From positions 248,001 through 312,000 of the forward strand of contig NZ_FNZB01000003.1 in assembly GCF_900109205.1 (NCBI RefSeq): DNA of 64,000 nt. Direction: 5' to 3'. The position numbers and the translations under genes were made by a program. The notes beneath the pieces are model-generated. The model searched no databases and had not been told where the DNA came from. It worked only from the letters and a program-made list of their open reading frames with translations. This stretch comes from Sphingomonas sp. OV641. Lineage in GTDB: Bacteria > Pseudomonadota > Alphaproteobacteria > Sphingomonadales > Sphingomonadaceae. Every line of letters begins with the position of its first letter. The stretch's first letter is position 1. Positions 46,301 through 55,942 of this stretch are shown piece after piece.

Positions 46301-47947
46301 ATGCGTTCTATTCTCCTGTGCTCCCTTGCCGCTCTCATCACCGCCACGCCGGCCCTGGCGCAACAGGCGCCGCAGATCTCCGTCGAGACGCTGAAGTCCG
46401 TTACGAAGGAGCTGTCGTCCGACGCTTATGAGGGGCGCGCGCCGACCACCGCGGGTGAAACGAAGACGATCGACTATCTGGTCAAGAGGTTCGCGGCAGC
46501 GGGGCTGAAGCCCGGCAACAAGGGCCAGTGGACCCAGGATGTGCCGATGGTGGAGATCACCGCAACGAACGTCTCGTCCTTTACCGCCACGGGCGGAAAG
46601 GCGCCGGTGACGTTCAACTACCGGACGGATATCGTGGCGGGCACTTATCGCGTGGTGCCGAAGATCGCGCTGAACAACAGCGAGCTGGTGTTCGTGGGTT
46701 ACGGCATCAACGCGCCCGAAAAGGGCTGGAACGATTATGCCGGCCTGGATGTGAAGGGGAAGACGGTCGTCATCCTCGTCAACGATCCGGACTGGCAGAC
46801 CAAGGAAGCAGGCGCGCAGGCCGGTTTGTTCGAGGGTCGCGCGATGACCTATTATGGCCGCTGGACCTACAAGTTCGAAGAAGCCGCGCGGCAGGGCGCA
46901 GCCGGTGCCATCATCGTTCACCAGACGGAGCCGGCCGCTTATGGCTGGTCCGTGGTCCAGTCTTCGTGGACGGGCGCGCAATATGAGCTCGCCGCGCCGA
47001 ACGACCATATGGACCAGAGCCAGGTGGTCGGCTGGATTCAGTTGCCCAAGGCGAAGGAGCTGTTTGCCGCAGCCGGCAAGGATTTCGATCAGCTCGCCGC
47101 GGCGGCCAAGCAGAAGGGCTTTCGCGCCGTGCCGCTCGGCCTGAAGCTGTCCGGCAGCTTCTCCAACGAGATCAAGCGCAGCATGTCGAAGAACGTCATT
47201 GGCGTGCTGCCCGGCACCACGGCGCCGGACGAGGTGGTGCTCTATTCTGCGCATTGGGACCACCTTGGCCGCTGTGACGCGGTTGAGGGTGACGACATCT
47301 GCAACGGCGCGCTGGATAATGCGACCGGCACGGCGGCGCTGGTCGCGCTGGCAGAAGCGTATCGCGCGGCCGGGCCGACCCGCCGGTCGGTCGCGTTCCT
47401 TGCCGTGACGGCGGAGGAGAGCGGGCTGTTGGGCTCCGAATATTACGCAGCCAACCCGGTCTTTCCGCTCGGCAAGACTGTTGGCGGCGTCAACATGGAT
47501 GTGCTGAACGTCATGGGTGCGGTGAAGGATTTCGAGATCACCGGCGCGGGCAAATCGGAACTGGAGGAGATGGCGAAGCCGTTGCTCGCGGCGCAGGGGC
47601 GCCGGGTGTCGCCGGAAGCGACGCCGGAAAGCGGTGGCTACTACCGCTCCGACCATTTCTCCTTCGCCAAGCTGGGCGTGCCGATGCTGTCGGCGGGCAG
47701 CGGCGAGGATCTGGTTAATGGCGGAACGGCCGCCGGGCGCGCGGCGGCGCAGGATTACGTGCGCAACCGCTATCACGGGCCGAAGGACGAATATGATCCC
47801 AACTGGAACTGGGATGGCGCGTTGCAGGATCTGACAATCTACTATCAGCTGGGCCGGCAACTCGCAGACGGCGACGCGTGGCCGAACTGGTATCCGACGG
47901 CTGAGTTCAAGGCGATCCGAGACAAATCCCGGCAGGAGGCAAAATGA
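46301..47947 (+). CDS. Secreted M28 family metallopeptidase
   Basis: A 548-residue dinuclear zinc aminopeptidase. Signal peptide MRSILLCSLAALITATPALA is followed by a PA-domain-like insertion (SELVFVGYGINAPEKGWNDYAGLDVKGKTVV) and the catalytic domain. Zinc-site motifs: YSAHWDHLG (His, Asp), NGALDNATGTAAL (bridging Asp), AVTAEESGLLGSEYY (Glu pair), GVNMDVLNV and SDHFSFAKLGVP (His). All ligands are present. It starts divergently from the S9 peptidase and overlaps the agmatine deiminase gene by four bases (ATGA). Confidence 0.94.
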   Translation: MRSILLCSLAALITATPALAQQAPQISVETLKSVTKELSSDAYEGRAPTTAGETKTIDYLVKRFAAAGLKPGNKGQWTQDVPMVEITATNVSSFTATGGKAPVTFNYRTDIVAGTYRVVPKIALNNSELVFVGYGINAPEKGWNDYAGLDVKGKTVVILVNDPDWQTKEAGAQAGLFEGRAMTYYGRWTYKFEEAARQGAAGAIIVHQTEPAAYGWSVVQSSWTGAQYELAAPNDHMDQSQVVGWIQLPKAKELFAAAGKDFDQLAAAAKQKGFRAVPLGLKLSGSFSNEIKRSMSKNVIGVLPGTTAPDEVVLYSAHWDHLGRCDAVEGDDICNGALDNATGTAALVALAEAYRAAGPTRRSVAFLAVTAEESGLLGSEYYAANPVFPLGKTVGGVNMDVLNVMGAVKDFEITGAGKSELEEMAKPLLAAQGRRVSPEATPESGGYYRSDHFSFAKLGVPMLSAGSGEDLVNGGTAAGRAAAQDYVRNRYHGPKDEYDPNWNWDGALQDLTIYYQLGRQLADGDAWPNWYPTAEFKAIRDKSRQEAK

Positions 47948-48909
47948 GCCGCGCACCCAAGCCCGAATGGGCATCGCACAAGGCCGTCTGGATCGGTTTT
48001 CCGAGCCATCCGGATCTTTGGCAGGAGGATCTGGATCAGGCTCGCAGCGAGGTGGTGGCCTTTGCCGCAGCCGTCCATGCGGACGGCAAAGGCGAGCAGG
48101 TGCTGCTGGTGGCGGCGGATGAAGAGGCCGCTGAGGAAGCTCGCCGGCTTGCGCCGTTCGCCGAGGTGGTGGTTGAGCTGTTCGGTGACATCTGGCTGCG
48201 CGACACGGCGCCGATCATCGACCCGGACGGCGTTGCGCATGATTTCGATTTCAACGGTTGGGGCGGGAAGTACGACCTGCCGGGCGATGACGATATCGGC
48301 CAGCGGCTAGCGGCGGATCGTGGCCACACGTTGAAAAGGCACGATTGGGTGCTGGAGGGCGGGGCGATCGACGGGGATGGCACCGGCCTTGTCGTGACCA
48401 CCGAGCAGTGCCTGCTGAACCCCAACCGCAACCCTGACCTGTCGCGCGACGAAATCGAGGCGCGTTTGCAGGCCGATCTCGGCTTCGATCGGGTGCTGTG
48501 GCTGGGTGACGGCCTGCTCAACGATCATACCGACGGACATGTCGACAACCTCGCCCGCTTCGTAGGCGAGGGGCGGCTCGCGCTACCGACCGGCGGGGAG
48601 AATGATCCCAACTGGCAGGTCTACCAGCAGGCAGCGGAGCAGGCGCGTGCCTTTGGTGTGGAAGTGGTAACGGTGCCGTCGCCCGGCCGCGTGCTGCGTG
48701 ACGGCGAGATCGTGCCGGCGAGCTATATGAACTTCTACATCGGCAATGCGGCCGTGGTCGTGCCGATCTATGGCTCCGAGCAGGACGAAGCGGCGGTTGA
48801 AGCCATTCAGGCGATCTTCCCGGACCGGGAGGTCGCTGGCCTGCGCGCCGATGCGATCCTGACAGGCGGCGGCAGTTTTCACTGTATCTCGCAGCAAATT
48901 CCGGCCTGA
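47944..48909 (+). CDS. aguA: Agmatine deiminase
   Basis: A 321-residue member of the peptidyl-arginine deiminase superfamily that hydrolyses agmatine to N-carbamoylputrescine and ammonia, in the polyamine route from arginine. Conserved parts: FGDIWLRDTAPI (substrate carboxylate/guanidinium contacts), WVLEGGAIDGDG, NDHTDGHVDNLARF (catalytic His, Asp) and the nucleophile Cys in GGGSFHCISQQIP. Length is a little below the E. coli-type enzyme. It begins within the stop of the M28 gene (ATGA), so coupled. The neighbouring carbamoylputrescine hydrolase is not in the window. Confidence 0.9.
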   Translation: MSRAPKPEWASHKAVWIGFPSHPDLWQEDLDQARSEVVAFAAAVHADGKGEQVLLVAADEEAAEEARRLAPFAEVVVELFGDIWLRDTAPIIDPDGVAHDFDFNGWGGKYDLPGDDDIGQRLAADRGHTLKRHDWVLEGGAIDGDGTGLVVTTEQCLLNPNRNPDLSRDEIEARLQADLGFDRVLWLGDGLLNDHTDGHVDNLARFVGEGRLALPTGGENDPNWQVYQQAAEQARAFGVEVVTVPSPGRVLRDGEIVPASYMNFYIGNAAVVVPIYGSEQDEAAVEAIQAIFPDREVAGLRADAILTGGGSFHCISQQIPA

Positions 48910-48923
48910 CCTGGCCGTTCCGC

Positions 48924-48954
48924 GGATCACCCCTGGCCTGATCAGGGGTGATCC
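48924..48954. terminator. Perfect 12-bp hairpin between aguA and purB
   Basis: GGATCACCCCTG (48924-48935) and CAGGGGTGATCC (48943-48954) form a perfect stem, extended by CCG/CGG outside. It lies between convergent genes; no U-tract follows. Confidence 0.6.
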
Positions 48955-48964
48955 ACGGAGAATT

Positions 48965-50275
48965 TCAGCCAAATACGCGCGCGAAGATCGTGTCGACGTG
49001 CTTGTAGTGATAGCCAAGGTCGAATTCGGCATCGATCGCCTCAGGCGATAGCGCTGCGGTGACATCGGCGTCAGCCTTCAGCAGTTCGTTCAACGACAAT
49101 GCGCCGTCCGACTCCCAGACCTTCATCGCGTTGCGCTGAACCAGGCGATAGGCGTCCTCGCGGCTGACCCCGGCCTGGGTCAGCGCCAGCAGCACGCGCT
49201 GCGAATGGATCAGGCCGCCCATGCGATCCATGTTCTTCTGCATCCGCTCGGGATAGACGAGCAGCTTGTCGATCACGCCGGTGAGGCGCGCCAGGGCGAA
49301 ATCGAGCGTGATGGTGGCGTCGGGCGCGATGTAGCGCTCGACCGACGAATGGCTGATGTCCCGCTCGTGCCAGAGCGCGACGTTTTCCAGCGCCGGCGTC
49401 ACATAGCCGCGGACCATGCGCGCGAGGCCGGTCAGATTCTCCGTCAGCACGGGATTGCGCTTGTGCGGCATGGCGGACGAGCCCTTTTGCCCGGGCGAGA
49501 AATATTCCTCGGCCTCCAGCACTTCGGTACGCTGGAGATGGCGCACTTCCACCGCCAGTCGCTCGATCGAGCTCGCCACAACGCCCAGTGTCGCAAAGAA
49601 CATCGCGTGGCGATCGCGCGGGATCACCTGCGTCGAGACGGGCTCGACCGCGAGGCCCAGCTTGGCCGCGACATGCTCCTCCACCCGCGGGTCGACGTTG
49701 GCGAACGTGCCGACCGCACCGGAAATGGCGCAGGTGGCGACTTCGGCGCGGGCGGCGACCAAGCGGGTGCGGCAACGGCTGAACTCGGCATAAGCCTCCG
49801 CCAGCTTCAGCCCGAAGGTCACCGGCTCGGCATGGATGCCGTGGCTGCGGCCGATCGTCGGCGTCAGCTTGTGCTCCTCGGCGCGGCGGCGCAGCACGGC
49901 GAGCAGCGCATCGAGATCAGCGATGAGGATATCGGACGCGCGCGCGAGCTGCACGGCAAGGCAGGTGTCGAGCACATCCGAACTGGTCATACCCTGGTGC
50001 ATGAAGCGTGCCTGATCGCCGACCTGCTCGGCCACCCATGTGAGGAAGGCGATCACGTCATGCTTGGTGACGGCCTCAATCGCGTCGATCGCGGCGACGT
50101 CGATGGTGGGTTCGGTGCGCCACCAGGCCCAGAGCGCGTCCGCCGCTTCCTTCGGGACAACGCCAAGCTCGGCGAGCGCCTCGGTGGCGTGAGCCTCGAT
50201 CTCGAACCAAATCTTGAAACGCGACTCGGGCGTCCAGATCGCCGTCATCTCTGGGCGGGAATAGCGCGGAACCAT
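48965..50275 (-). CDS. purB: Adenylosuccinate lyase
   Basis: A 436-residue fumarase-superfamily enzyme acting twice in purine synthesis (SAICAR to AICAR, adenylosuccinate to AMP). The signature GSSAMPHKRNPVLTENLTG, the catalytic His in IGRSHGIHAEP and the substrate loop QGMTSSDVLDTCLA are clear. The N-terminus VPRYSRPEMTAIWTPESRF matches the family start; ATG 50275. Its 3' end faces the aguA hairpin. Confidence 0.97.
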   Translation of the reverse strand: MVPRYSRPEMTAIWTPESRFKIWFEIEAHATEALAELGVVPKEAADALWAWWRTEPTIDVAAIDAIEAVTKHDVIAFLTWVAEQVGDQARFMHQGMTSSDVLDTCLAVQLARASDILIADLDALLAVLRRRAEEHKLTPTIGRSHGIHAEPVTFGLKLAEAYAEFSRCRTRLVAARAEVATCAISGAVGTFANVDPRVEEHVAAKLGLAVEPVSTQVIPRDRHAMFFATLGVVASSIERLAVEVRHLQRTEVLEAEEYFSPGQKGSSAMPHKRNPVLTENLTGLARMVRGYVTPALENVALWHERDISHSSVERYIAPDATITLDFALARLTGVIDKLLVYPERMQKNMDRMGGLIHSQRVLLALTQAGVSREDAYRLVQRNAMKVWESDGALSLNELLKADADVTAALSPEAIDAEFDLGYHYKHVDTIFARVFG

Positions 50276-50380
50276 GTGAACATCCTTGGTCGTGCGGCGA
50301 CAACGGCTCGCCGTGAGTCGCCGAGGGAAGCGGTTGCGCGCGGGTAGCAGGCATGCGTCAAGGCTTCAAATCGCAGGTTC

Positions 50381-50406
50381 GGAACCCGATATGATAATTG
50401 TCGGTT
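50381..50406 (+). promoter_or_regulatory. EcfG-like promoter candidate before the EF-hand gene
   Basis: GGAAC (50381-50385), 18 bases, GTT (50404-50406), same spacing as the sites at 5.7 and 40.0 kb. It is 83 bases upstream of the EF-hand start codon. Confidence 0.4.
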
Positions 50407-50488
50407 GATAGAGCGAAGAACATGTCGTGCGAATCGTGCCGGAAGGTATGAATTGGCGTGGCATCATAATAGATCTGTAAGGAGAGTG

Positions 50489-50914
50489 ATGATGCTGAAG
50501 CAGCTTTTCATGGCCAGTGCCATGGTTGTTGCTGGCCCTGTGCTTGCGCAGGATGGTGGAACGACAAAGCCGACCGCGCCGTCCTCGGCGCCCGGTCCGG
50601 CGAGCGTGCCGCAAGAACCTGCGGCGGCTGAGCCAGCGCAGGCGGCTGCGACAACAACCGACCAAGTTTCCTCCATCGTCAACGCCGAGTTCGCGTCCTA
50701 TGACAAGGATGGCAACGGCACGCTGGAAAAGGCGGAGTTTGCCGCCTGGATGGACGCGCTGAAGGCGAAGGCACCGGATGGCGGTGATAAGCCGGGCGAT
50801 GCGAGCTGGAACGAGGCAGCGTTCGCGAAGGCGGATACGGACAAGTCCACCACGCTCACGCGGGCTGAACTTACCGGGTTTCTGGGCGCATCGGTGAAGT
50901 CTAGCGCAGGCTGA
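50489..50914 (+). CDS. Secreted EF-hand calcium-binding protein
   Basis: A 141-residue exported protein: signal peptide MMLKQLFMASAMVVAGPVLA, a Pro/Ala-rich linker (about residues 20-65) and two EF-hands. EF1 is ASYDKDGNGTLEKAEF (good DxDxNG loop with Glu at position 12); EF2 is KADTDKSTTLTRAEL (weaker loop, Asp-x-Asp-x-Ser). Likely a periplasmic calcium buffer or sensor. GGAG precedes both ATG 50489 and ATG 50492. An EcfG-like promoter sits upstream and a strong terminator follows. Confidence 0.85.
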   Translation: MMLKQLFMASAMVVAGPVLAQDGGTTKPTAPSSAPGPASVPQEPAAAEPAQAAATTTDQVSSIVNAEFASYDKDGNGTLEKAEFAAWMDALKAKAPDGGDKPGDASWNEAAFAKADTDKSTTLTRAELTGFLGASVKSSAG

Positions 50915-50941
50915 TCCTTTTTCGATATGTCACTACGCAAG

Positions 50942-50970
50942 GGCCGCCGGACCGATCCGGCGGCCTTTTC
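50942..50970 (+). terminator. Intrinsic terminator after the EF-hand gene
   Basis: GGCCGCCGGA (50942-50951), CCGA loop, TCCGGCGGCC (50956-50965), then TTTTC. A clear rho-independent terminator. Confidence 0.9.
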
Positions 50971-51020
50971 CATCGAAACCAGTTCGGGGAATGTTTACGC
51001 GCGGGTTCTAGAGGGACGGC

Positions 51021-51971
51021 ATGACCCCGGTTTTTCTCACGATCGACACCGAGATCGCGTGGCGACATCACGCCGCGGGGCTTGATCCGGCTGTCGTGGA
51101 AGCGCGCTCCATAGAGCCCGCCGGGGTTGGCCTCGCGTGGCAGCTCGACCTGCTTGCCCGCCATGGATTGAAGGCGACCTTCTTCGTCGATCCCATGCCA
51201 GCGCGCATCTACGGCCTGGATCCGTTCCGACGGATCGTGGAAGCTGTTTTGGCAGCGGGACAGGAGGTGCAGCTGCATTTGCATCCGAACTGGGCAAAGG
51301 CCCGGCTCGCCGATCGGCAGGCTCATGCCTCATTCGAACTGAGCGACTATTCCGCCGACGCCCAGCGCGAATTGTTGAGTGAAGCAGCCAGCCTGTTGAT
51401 GGCGGCGGGTGCGCCGCGCCCCATCGCCTTTCGCAGCGGCAGCTACGCAGCCAATGACGATACCCTGGTGGCGCTTGGCTCGTTGGGCATCATCTACGAC
51501 AGCAGCCACAATGGCGCGCATCATCCCTGGCCAAGCTCAATCGGCTTGCCGGCCGAGCTTATCTCTCCGGTTCGGCATTGCAGCGTTATCGAGGTGCCGG
51601 TCACGACGATCGAAGACACGCCGGGCGTGTGGCGGAACTTCCAGATCTGTGCCCTGTCGAACGCGGAAATGACGGCGGCGATCGACCATGCGATCGACGA
51701 AGGCCATGCTGCCACGACGATCGTCAGCCACAGTTTCGAGCTTGCTGACCGCGCCGGCGTGAAGGCGAACGATGTTCATGTGAGCCGCTTTCGCGCCATG
51801 TGCAGCCTGCTCGAAGCCCGGCGCCATGCGGCGCCCACAACGCATTTCACCGATCAGGTGCCGCTGGCGCTCAATGCCGCAGACAAGCCGCTGGCGGCCA
51901 GTCGCTGGCGGCGGGGGCGGCGGCAGGTGGAGCAGGCCTGGTCCAACCTGGTGAGCGAGCGGCGCGCATGA
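51021..51971 (+). CDS. Polysaccharide deacetylase family protein
   Basis: A 316-residue cytoplasmic NodB-fold protein. FLTIDTEIAW at the N-terminus holds the first metal Asp (DTE), and QEVQLHLHPNWAKA supplies the HxH metal site. IAFRSGSYAANDDTLVALGSLG is the family's Arg motif. Such proteins next to a BcsL/CelD-like acetyltransferase occur in exopolysaccharide loci. The stop codon overlaps the next start (ATGA). ATG 51021 has GAGGG upstream. The specific sugar is unknown; it could equally be a carbohydrate-hydrolase relative. Confidence 0.83.
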   Translation: MTPVFLTIDTEIAWRHHAAGLDPAVVEARSIEPAGVGLAWQLDLLARHGLKATFFVDPMPARIYGLDPFRRIVEAVLAAGQEVQLHLHPNWAKARLADRQAHASFELSDYSADAQRELLSEAASLLMAAGAPRPIAFRSGSYAANDDTLVALGSLGIIYDSSHNGAHHPWPSSIGLPAELISPVRHCSVIEVPVTTIEDTPGVWRNFQICALSNAEMTAAIDHAIDEGHAATTIVSHSFELADRAGVKANDVHVSRFRAMCSLLEARRHAAPTTHFTDQVPLALNAADKPLAASRWRRGRRQVEQAWSNLVSERRA

Positions 51972-52858
51972 GCAATGCCGCCCTGCGGCTGCAGATCGGC
52001 GCGCGCACGATTGCCACCATTCCGCGTCGGCTGCGGCGGATCGGACTATCGCTCGATCAAGCGCTGGCCGGACTGCGGCCGGCGCTGCCGCCATTGGCAA
52101 GCGCCGAGCATGGTTATCTGCTCACCTCCCTGCCGGAAACGCTTTCTCCGGATTGGCAGGGGCTGACGTTCGAGCGGCAGCGCTATACGCGTTATTATGT
52201 CGATCTGGCGGCTGGGGAGGTGGCGTGGCGCGCTGGACTGTCCGGGCAGACCCGCTCGACCCTGAAGCGCAAGGCGAAGAAGCTGGCCGCGGCCAACGGC
52301 GGCACACTGGACATACGCCGCTTCCGCACGGTTGACGAATTATCGGCATTCCATCCAGTGGCAAGGGCATTGGCGGAAAAGACCTATCAGGAGCGGCTGA
52401 TGGGGGCGGGGTTGCCGGGCGATGCGGCGTCGATCCAGCGGATGGAAGCGCTGGCCGCTGAGGACCGGATTCGCGCGTGGCTGCTCTTCGTCAACGATGT
52501 GGCTGCCGCTTACCTCTGGTGCAGCGCGGACGGAAAAACGCTGCGCTACGACTATGTCGGTCACGATCCGAGCTTCGCAGCGCTCTCTCCGGGAAGCGTA
52601 TTGATGGAGGCGGCGCTGAGCGATCTCTTCCACGACCGTTTCGCCCGCTTCGATTTCACCGAGGGCGAAGGGCAGCACAAGCGGCTGATGGCAAGCGCGG
52701 GGATCGCCTGTCGCGATCTGCTGTTGCTGCGGCCCACGCTGGCGAACAGGGGGGCGCTGACCCTGGTGCGCGGGTTCGACGCCGGGATCATGGTTGCCAA
52801 AAGGGCCGCGGCGATGCCGGCGTTGCGGCGGATCGCCGATCAGGTGCGGCGGGCCTGA
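51968..52858 (+). CDS. GNAT-fold acetyltransferase (CelD/BcsL-like)
   Basis: A 296-residue protein with the GNAT fold of the CelD/BcsL/FemAB-like group: YTRYYVDLAAGEVAWRAGLSGQTRSTLKRKAKKL, a region ending VNDVAAAYLWCSADGKTLRYDYVGHDPSFAALSPGSVLMEAAL (acyl-CoA cleft) and FDFTEGEGQHKRLMASAG. These enzymes add acyl groups to exopolysaccharides or capsule components. It is coupled (ATGA) to the polysaccharide deacetylase, so the pair likely trims and re-acylates one sugar. No glycosyltransferases are directly adjacent. Confidence 0.78.
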   Translation: MSNAALRLQIGARTIATIPRRLRRIGLSLDQALAGLRPALPPLASAEHGYLLTSLPETLSPDWQGLTFERQRYTRYYVDLAAGEVAWRAGLSGQTRSTLKRKAKKLAAANGGTLDIRRFRTVDELSAFHPVARALAEKTYQERLMGAGLPGDAASIQRMEALAAEDRIRAWLLFVNDVAAAYLWCSADGKTLRYDYVGHDPSFAALSPGSVLMEAALSDLFHDRFARFDFTEGEGQHKRLMASAGIACRDLLLLRPTLANRGALTLVRGFDAGIMVAKRAAAMPALRRIADQVRRA

Positions 52859-52949
52859 CTGGCGCCGCAGGAATCCCCGGACGCGCGATGCGCCGCTCGG
52901 TACCGACAAGAAGGCGACAGGGGCGCTGCGAAGGAGCTAAGCAACGTCC

Positions 52950-53681
52950 ATGCACCTTGCCGCCCCAGCGATCATCGTAGCCGTTCGCTCCCATGGCGAG
53001 CATGGCGCGGTGGTTCGTGCCTTAACCCCGAATGACGGGGTTCGGGCGGGATATGTGCGTGGTGGCCGATCGCGCGGGCTGCGCCCCGTGCTTCAGCCGG
53101 CAAACACGATACAGGGCGAGTGGCGCGCGCGGACCGACGATCAGCTGCCGGCGCTGACCGTGGAACTGGTCCACAGCCGGGCGCCACTGCACGCAGAGCC
53201 GCTGCCGGCAGCGGCGCTGGAATGGCTGGCGAGCCTGACCGCCGCCGCGCTGCCCGAGGCACAGCCCTATCCGCAACTATATGATGCCCTGGCCGGCATG
53301 CTGGACGCCGTCGAGGCAGCGCCCGCCGCGCGGGGCTGGGCGGGGGCGATGGCACGATACGAGCTGTTGTTGCTGGCTGAGCTCGGCTTCGGCCTCGACC
53401 TTCACCGCTGCGTGGTGACGGGATCGGCGGCGGATATCGCCTTTGTCAGCCCCAAGAGCGGTGCCGGGGTGAGCCGTGCCGCCGCTGTCGGTTATGAAGA
53501 ACGGTTGTTTCCGTTGCCGGCATTTCTGCATTCAGGGGGCGAGCCGGACTGGCCGGACGTGTTTGCCGCCCTCGCGATCACCGGCCATTTCCTGACGCGC
53601 GATCTGCTGACGGAGCGACGCGCCGGCGCGTTGTCTGCACGTGACCGGCTGATCGACCGGTTGAAGAGAGCAGTTGCGTGA
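52950..53681 (+). CDS. recO: DNA repair protein RecO
   Basis: A 243-residue RecO that works with RecF and RecR to load RecA on SSB-coated DNA. The N-terminal OB-fold ([37 protein letters not shown]) and the helical C-terminal domain with [17 protein letters not shown] are typical. The four zinc Cys present in some RecO proteins are reduced to one visible Cys (HRCVVTG), as in other alphaproteobacteria. Start ATG 52950. It precedes leuB by about 105 bp. Confidence 0.92.
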   Translation: MHLAAPAIIVAVRSHGEHGAVVRALTPNDGVRAGYVRGGRSRGLRPVLQPANTIQGEWRARTDDQLPALTVELVHSRAPLHAEPLPAAALEWLASLTAAALPEAQPYPQLYDALAGMLDAVEAAPAARGWAGAMARYELLLLAELGFGLDLHRCVVTGSAADIAFVSPKSGAGVSRAAAVGYEERLFPLPAFLHSGGEPDWPDVFAALAITGHFLTRDLLTERRAGALSARDRLIDRLKRAVA

Positions 53682-53786
53682 CCAGTGCGGGGCCGGCAAG
53701 GCTCCGCCGCGAAGCTGCCACACCGGAACCGCGCCAGTGCGCGGCGACGGGGTGGTGATCGACAAGTTCAGCCTCGAACGGTGACC

Positions 53787-54839
53787 ATGGCGCACACTTC
53801 CCTTATCGCAATACTGCCGGGTGACGGCATCGGCCCCGAAGTAACCAACCAAGCACGGCGCGTGCTGGAGGCGCTGGAGTTGAACGTCGCGTTCGAGGAA
53901 GCGCCGGTCGGCGGCGCTGCTTACCACCAGACGGGCAATCCGCTGCCCGCCGCGACGCTTGACCTTGCACGGCGCGCCGATGCGATCCTCTTCGGATCGG
54001 TCGGCGATCCGACCTGCGACGCGCTGGACCGGCACCTGCGCCCGGAACAGGCCATTCTGGGGCTGCGCAAGGAGCTGACCCTGTTCGCCAACCTGCGTCC
54101 CGCCAAGCTGTTCGCAGGGCTGGAGGACGCCTCCGCGCTTCGGCCGGAGGTGGCATGCACCATCGACCTGTTGATCGTGCGCGAACTGAACGGCGATGTG
54201 TATTTCGGCGAAAAGGGCATGCGGACGACCGACGCGGGGCTGCGCCAGGGCTATGACCTGATGAGCTATGACGAGGGCGAGGTCCGTCGCATCGCGATCG
54301 CCGGCTTCGAGGCCGCGCAGCGACGCCGGGGCAAATTGTGCTCGGTGGACAAGGCCAATGTCCTCGAAACCTCGCAGCTGTGGCGTGACGTGGTGATCGA
54401 GGTGTCGCAGCGTTATCCCGACGTGGTGCTGAGCCACATGTATGTCGACAACGCCGCCATGCAGCTGGTGCGCGATCCCGGCCAGTTCGACGTGATCGTC
54501 ACCGGCAACCTGTTCGGCGACATCCTGTCGGATCAGGCCTCCATGTGCGTGGGGTCGATCGGCCTGCTGCCGTCGGCCTCGCTGGATGAGGCTGGCAAGG
54601 GGCTGTACGAGCCGATCCACGGCTCGGCACCGGACATTGCGGGGCAGGGCAAGGCGAACCCCTGTGCGGCGATCCTTTCCGCCGCGCTGATGCTTCGCCA
54701 CTCGTTGGGCCAGGCCGAGGCGGCCGAACGGATCGAGCAGGCGGTGGCGCGCGCGCTGGCGGCTGGCCACCGGACCGCGGACCTCGGCGGGCAGTGCTCC
54801 ACCGAGGCGATGGGAGACGCGGTGCTGGCGGCCTTGTGA
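53787..54839 (+). CDS. leuB: 3-isopropylmalate dehydrogenase
   Basis: A 350-residue oxidative decarboxylase of leucine synthesis. Motifs: [30 protein letters not shown], the substrate-binding [35 protein letters not shown] (Lys), the Asp residues in [13 protein letters not shown] and [16 protein letters not shown], and [16 protein letters not shown] for NAD. All active-site residues are present. The stop overlaps the next start (GTGA). No other leu genes are in the window. Confidence 0.97.
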   Translation: MAHTSLIAILPGDGIGPEVTNQARRVLEALELNVAFEEAPVGGAAYHQTGNPLPAATLDLARRADAILFGSVGDPTCDALDRHLRPEQAILGLRKELTLFANLRPAKLFAGLEDASALRPEVACTIDLLIVRELNGDVYFGEKGMRTTDAGLRQGYDLMSYDEGEVRRIAIAGFEAAQRRRGKLCSVDKANVLETSQLWRDVVIEVSQRYPDVVLSHMYVDNAAMQLVRDPGQFDVIVTGNLFGDILSDQASMCVGSIGLLPSASLDEAGKGLYEPIHGSAPDIAGQGKANPCAAILSAALMLRHSLGQAEAAERIEQAVARALAAGHRTADLGGQCSTEAMGDAVLAAL

Positions 54840-55936
54840 GCACGCCTCTCGAGCTTGCCATCATTATTCCGACGTTCAACGAACATGCTCATGTGCCACT
54901 GCTGGTGGCGAAGCTCGAGCAGGCGCTGACCGGGACGAGATGGGAGGTCATCTTCGTCGACGATAACAGCCCGGACGGCACGGCCGATGCGGTGCGCGAG
55001 ATCGCCCGTGTCGATTCCCGTGTCCGGGTGATCCAGCGGATCGGGCGGCGCGGGCTTGCCACCGCCTGTATCGAGGGGATGTGCGCCACCGCCGCGCCCG
55101 TTGCCGCAGTGATCGACGGTGATCTTCAGCATGACGAGACAATCCTGCCGGCGATGCTGGACGCGCTGCGCCGGGATGCCGCGCTCGATGTCGTGGTCGG
55201 CTCGCGGTTCGTGGCCGGTGGCGGCACGGGGGAATGGGACGGAGACCGCGTCGCGAAATCGGCGTTGGCGACGCGATTGTCGCAGAAGGTGCTGAACGTC
55301 GGCCTGACCGATCCGATGAGCGGGTTCTTCATGATTCGAACCAATCTGGTTCGGGCACTGGCGCCGCAGCTTTCCGGCATTGGGTTCAAGATCCTGCTCG
55401 ACATCATGGCGGCCGCCGACCGTCCCTTGCGCTTTCTCGAACTGCCTTACGTGTTCCGCTGTCGGGAGCAGGGGGAGTCGAAGCTCGATCATGTGGTCGC
55501 GCTCGAATATCTGATCGCCATTTATGACCGGAAGTTCGGCAATGTCGTGCCGGTGCGCTTCGCGATGTTCTCCGCCATTGGCGTGATCGGCGTTCTGATC
55601 CACATGACCGTCTTGACGATGTTGCACATCGGCCTCGGAGCGGCGTTTCTCGGCGGGCAGATCGTGGGCACGCTTGCGGCGATGACCTTCAACTTCTTCC
55701 TGAACAATGCGCTGACCTATCGCGACCGGCGGCTGCGCGGGTGGCGCGCGCTGCTCGATGGATGGGTATCCTTTTGCCTGGTCTGTTCAGTGGGTGCGAT
55801 CGCCAATGTCGGCGTGGCGGGATTCCTGTATGATTTCCACTTCGGCGCCTGGGCAGGATCAGCGCTGGCGGGCGTGCTGGTGGGGGCGGTGTGGAATTAC
55901 GCTTTGTCCTCGCGCTTCACCTGGGGGCGCTATTGA
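54836..55936 (+). CDS. GT2 glycosyltransferase fused to a GtrA-like membrane domain
   Basis: A 366-residue protein. Residues 1-235 are a dolichyl-phosphate-mannose-synthase-like GT2 domain ([49 protein letters not shown]). Residues 240-366 contain four membrane helices of the GtrA type ([38 protein letters not shown]; the last ends [11 protein letters not shown]). Such fusions make a polyprenyl-phosphate sugar and help flip it, supplying a membrane glycosyltransferase. The PMT-type enzyme at 55943, which ends six bases away, is the obvious user. The GTG start overlaps the leuB stop. Confidence 0.92.
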   Translation: MSTPLELAIIIPTFNEHAHVPLLVAKLEQALTGTRWEVIFVDDNSPDGTADAVREIARVDSRVRVIQRIGRRGLATACIEGMCATAAPVAAVIDGDLQHDETILPAMLDALRRDAALDVVVGSRFVAGGGTGEWDGDRVAKSALATRLSQKVLNVGLTDPMSGFFMIRTNLVRALAPQLSGIGFKILLDIMAAADRPLRFLELPYVFRCREQGESKLDHVVALEYLIAIYDRKFGNVVPVRFAMFSAIGVIGVLIHMTVLTMLHIGLGAAFLGGQIVGTLAAMTFNFFLNNALTYRDRRLRGWRALLDGWVSFCLVCSVGAIANVGVAGFLYDFHFGAWAGSALAGVLVGAVWNYALSSRFTWGRY

Positions 55937-55942
55937 AGCGGT

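Noticed and set aside
55330..55365. tRNA-like GATTCGAACC pattern
   Set aside because: It lies in the middle of the GT2-GtrA reading frame and has no cloverleaf around it. I found no tRNA in the window.
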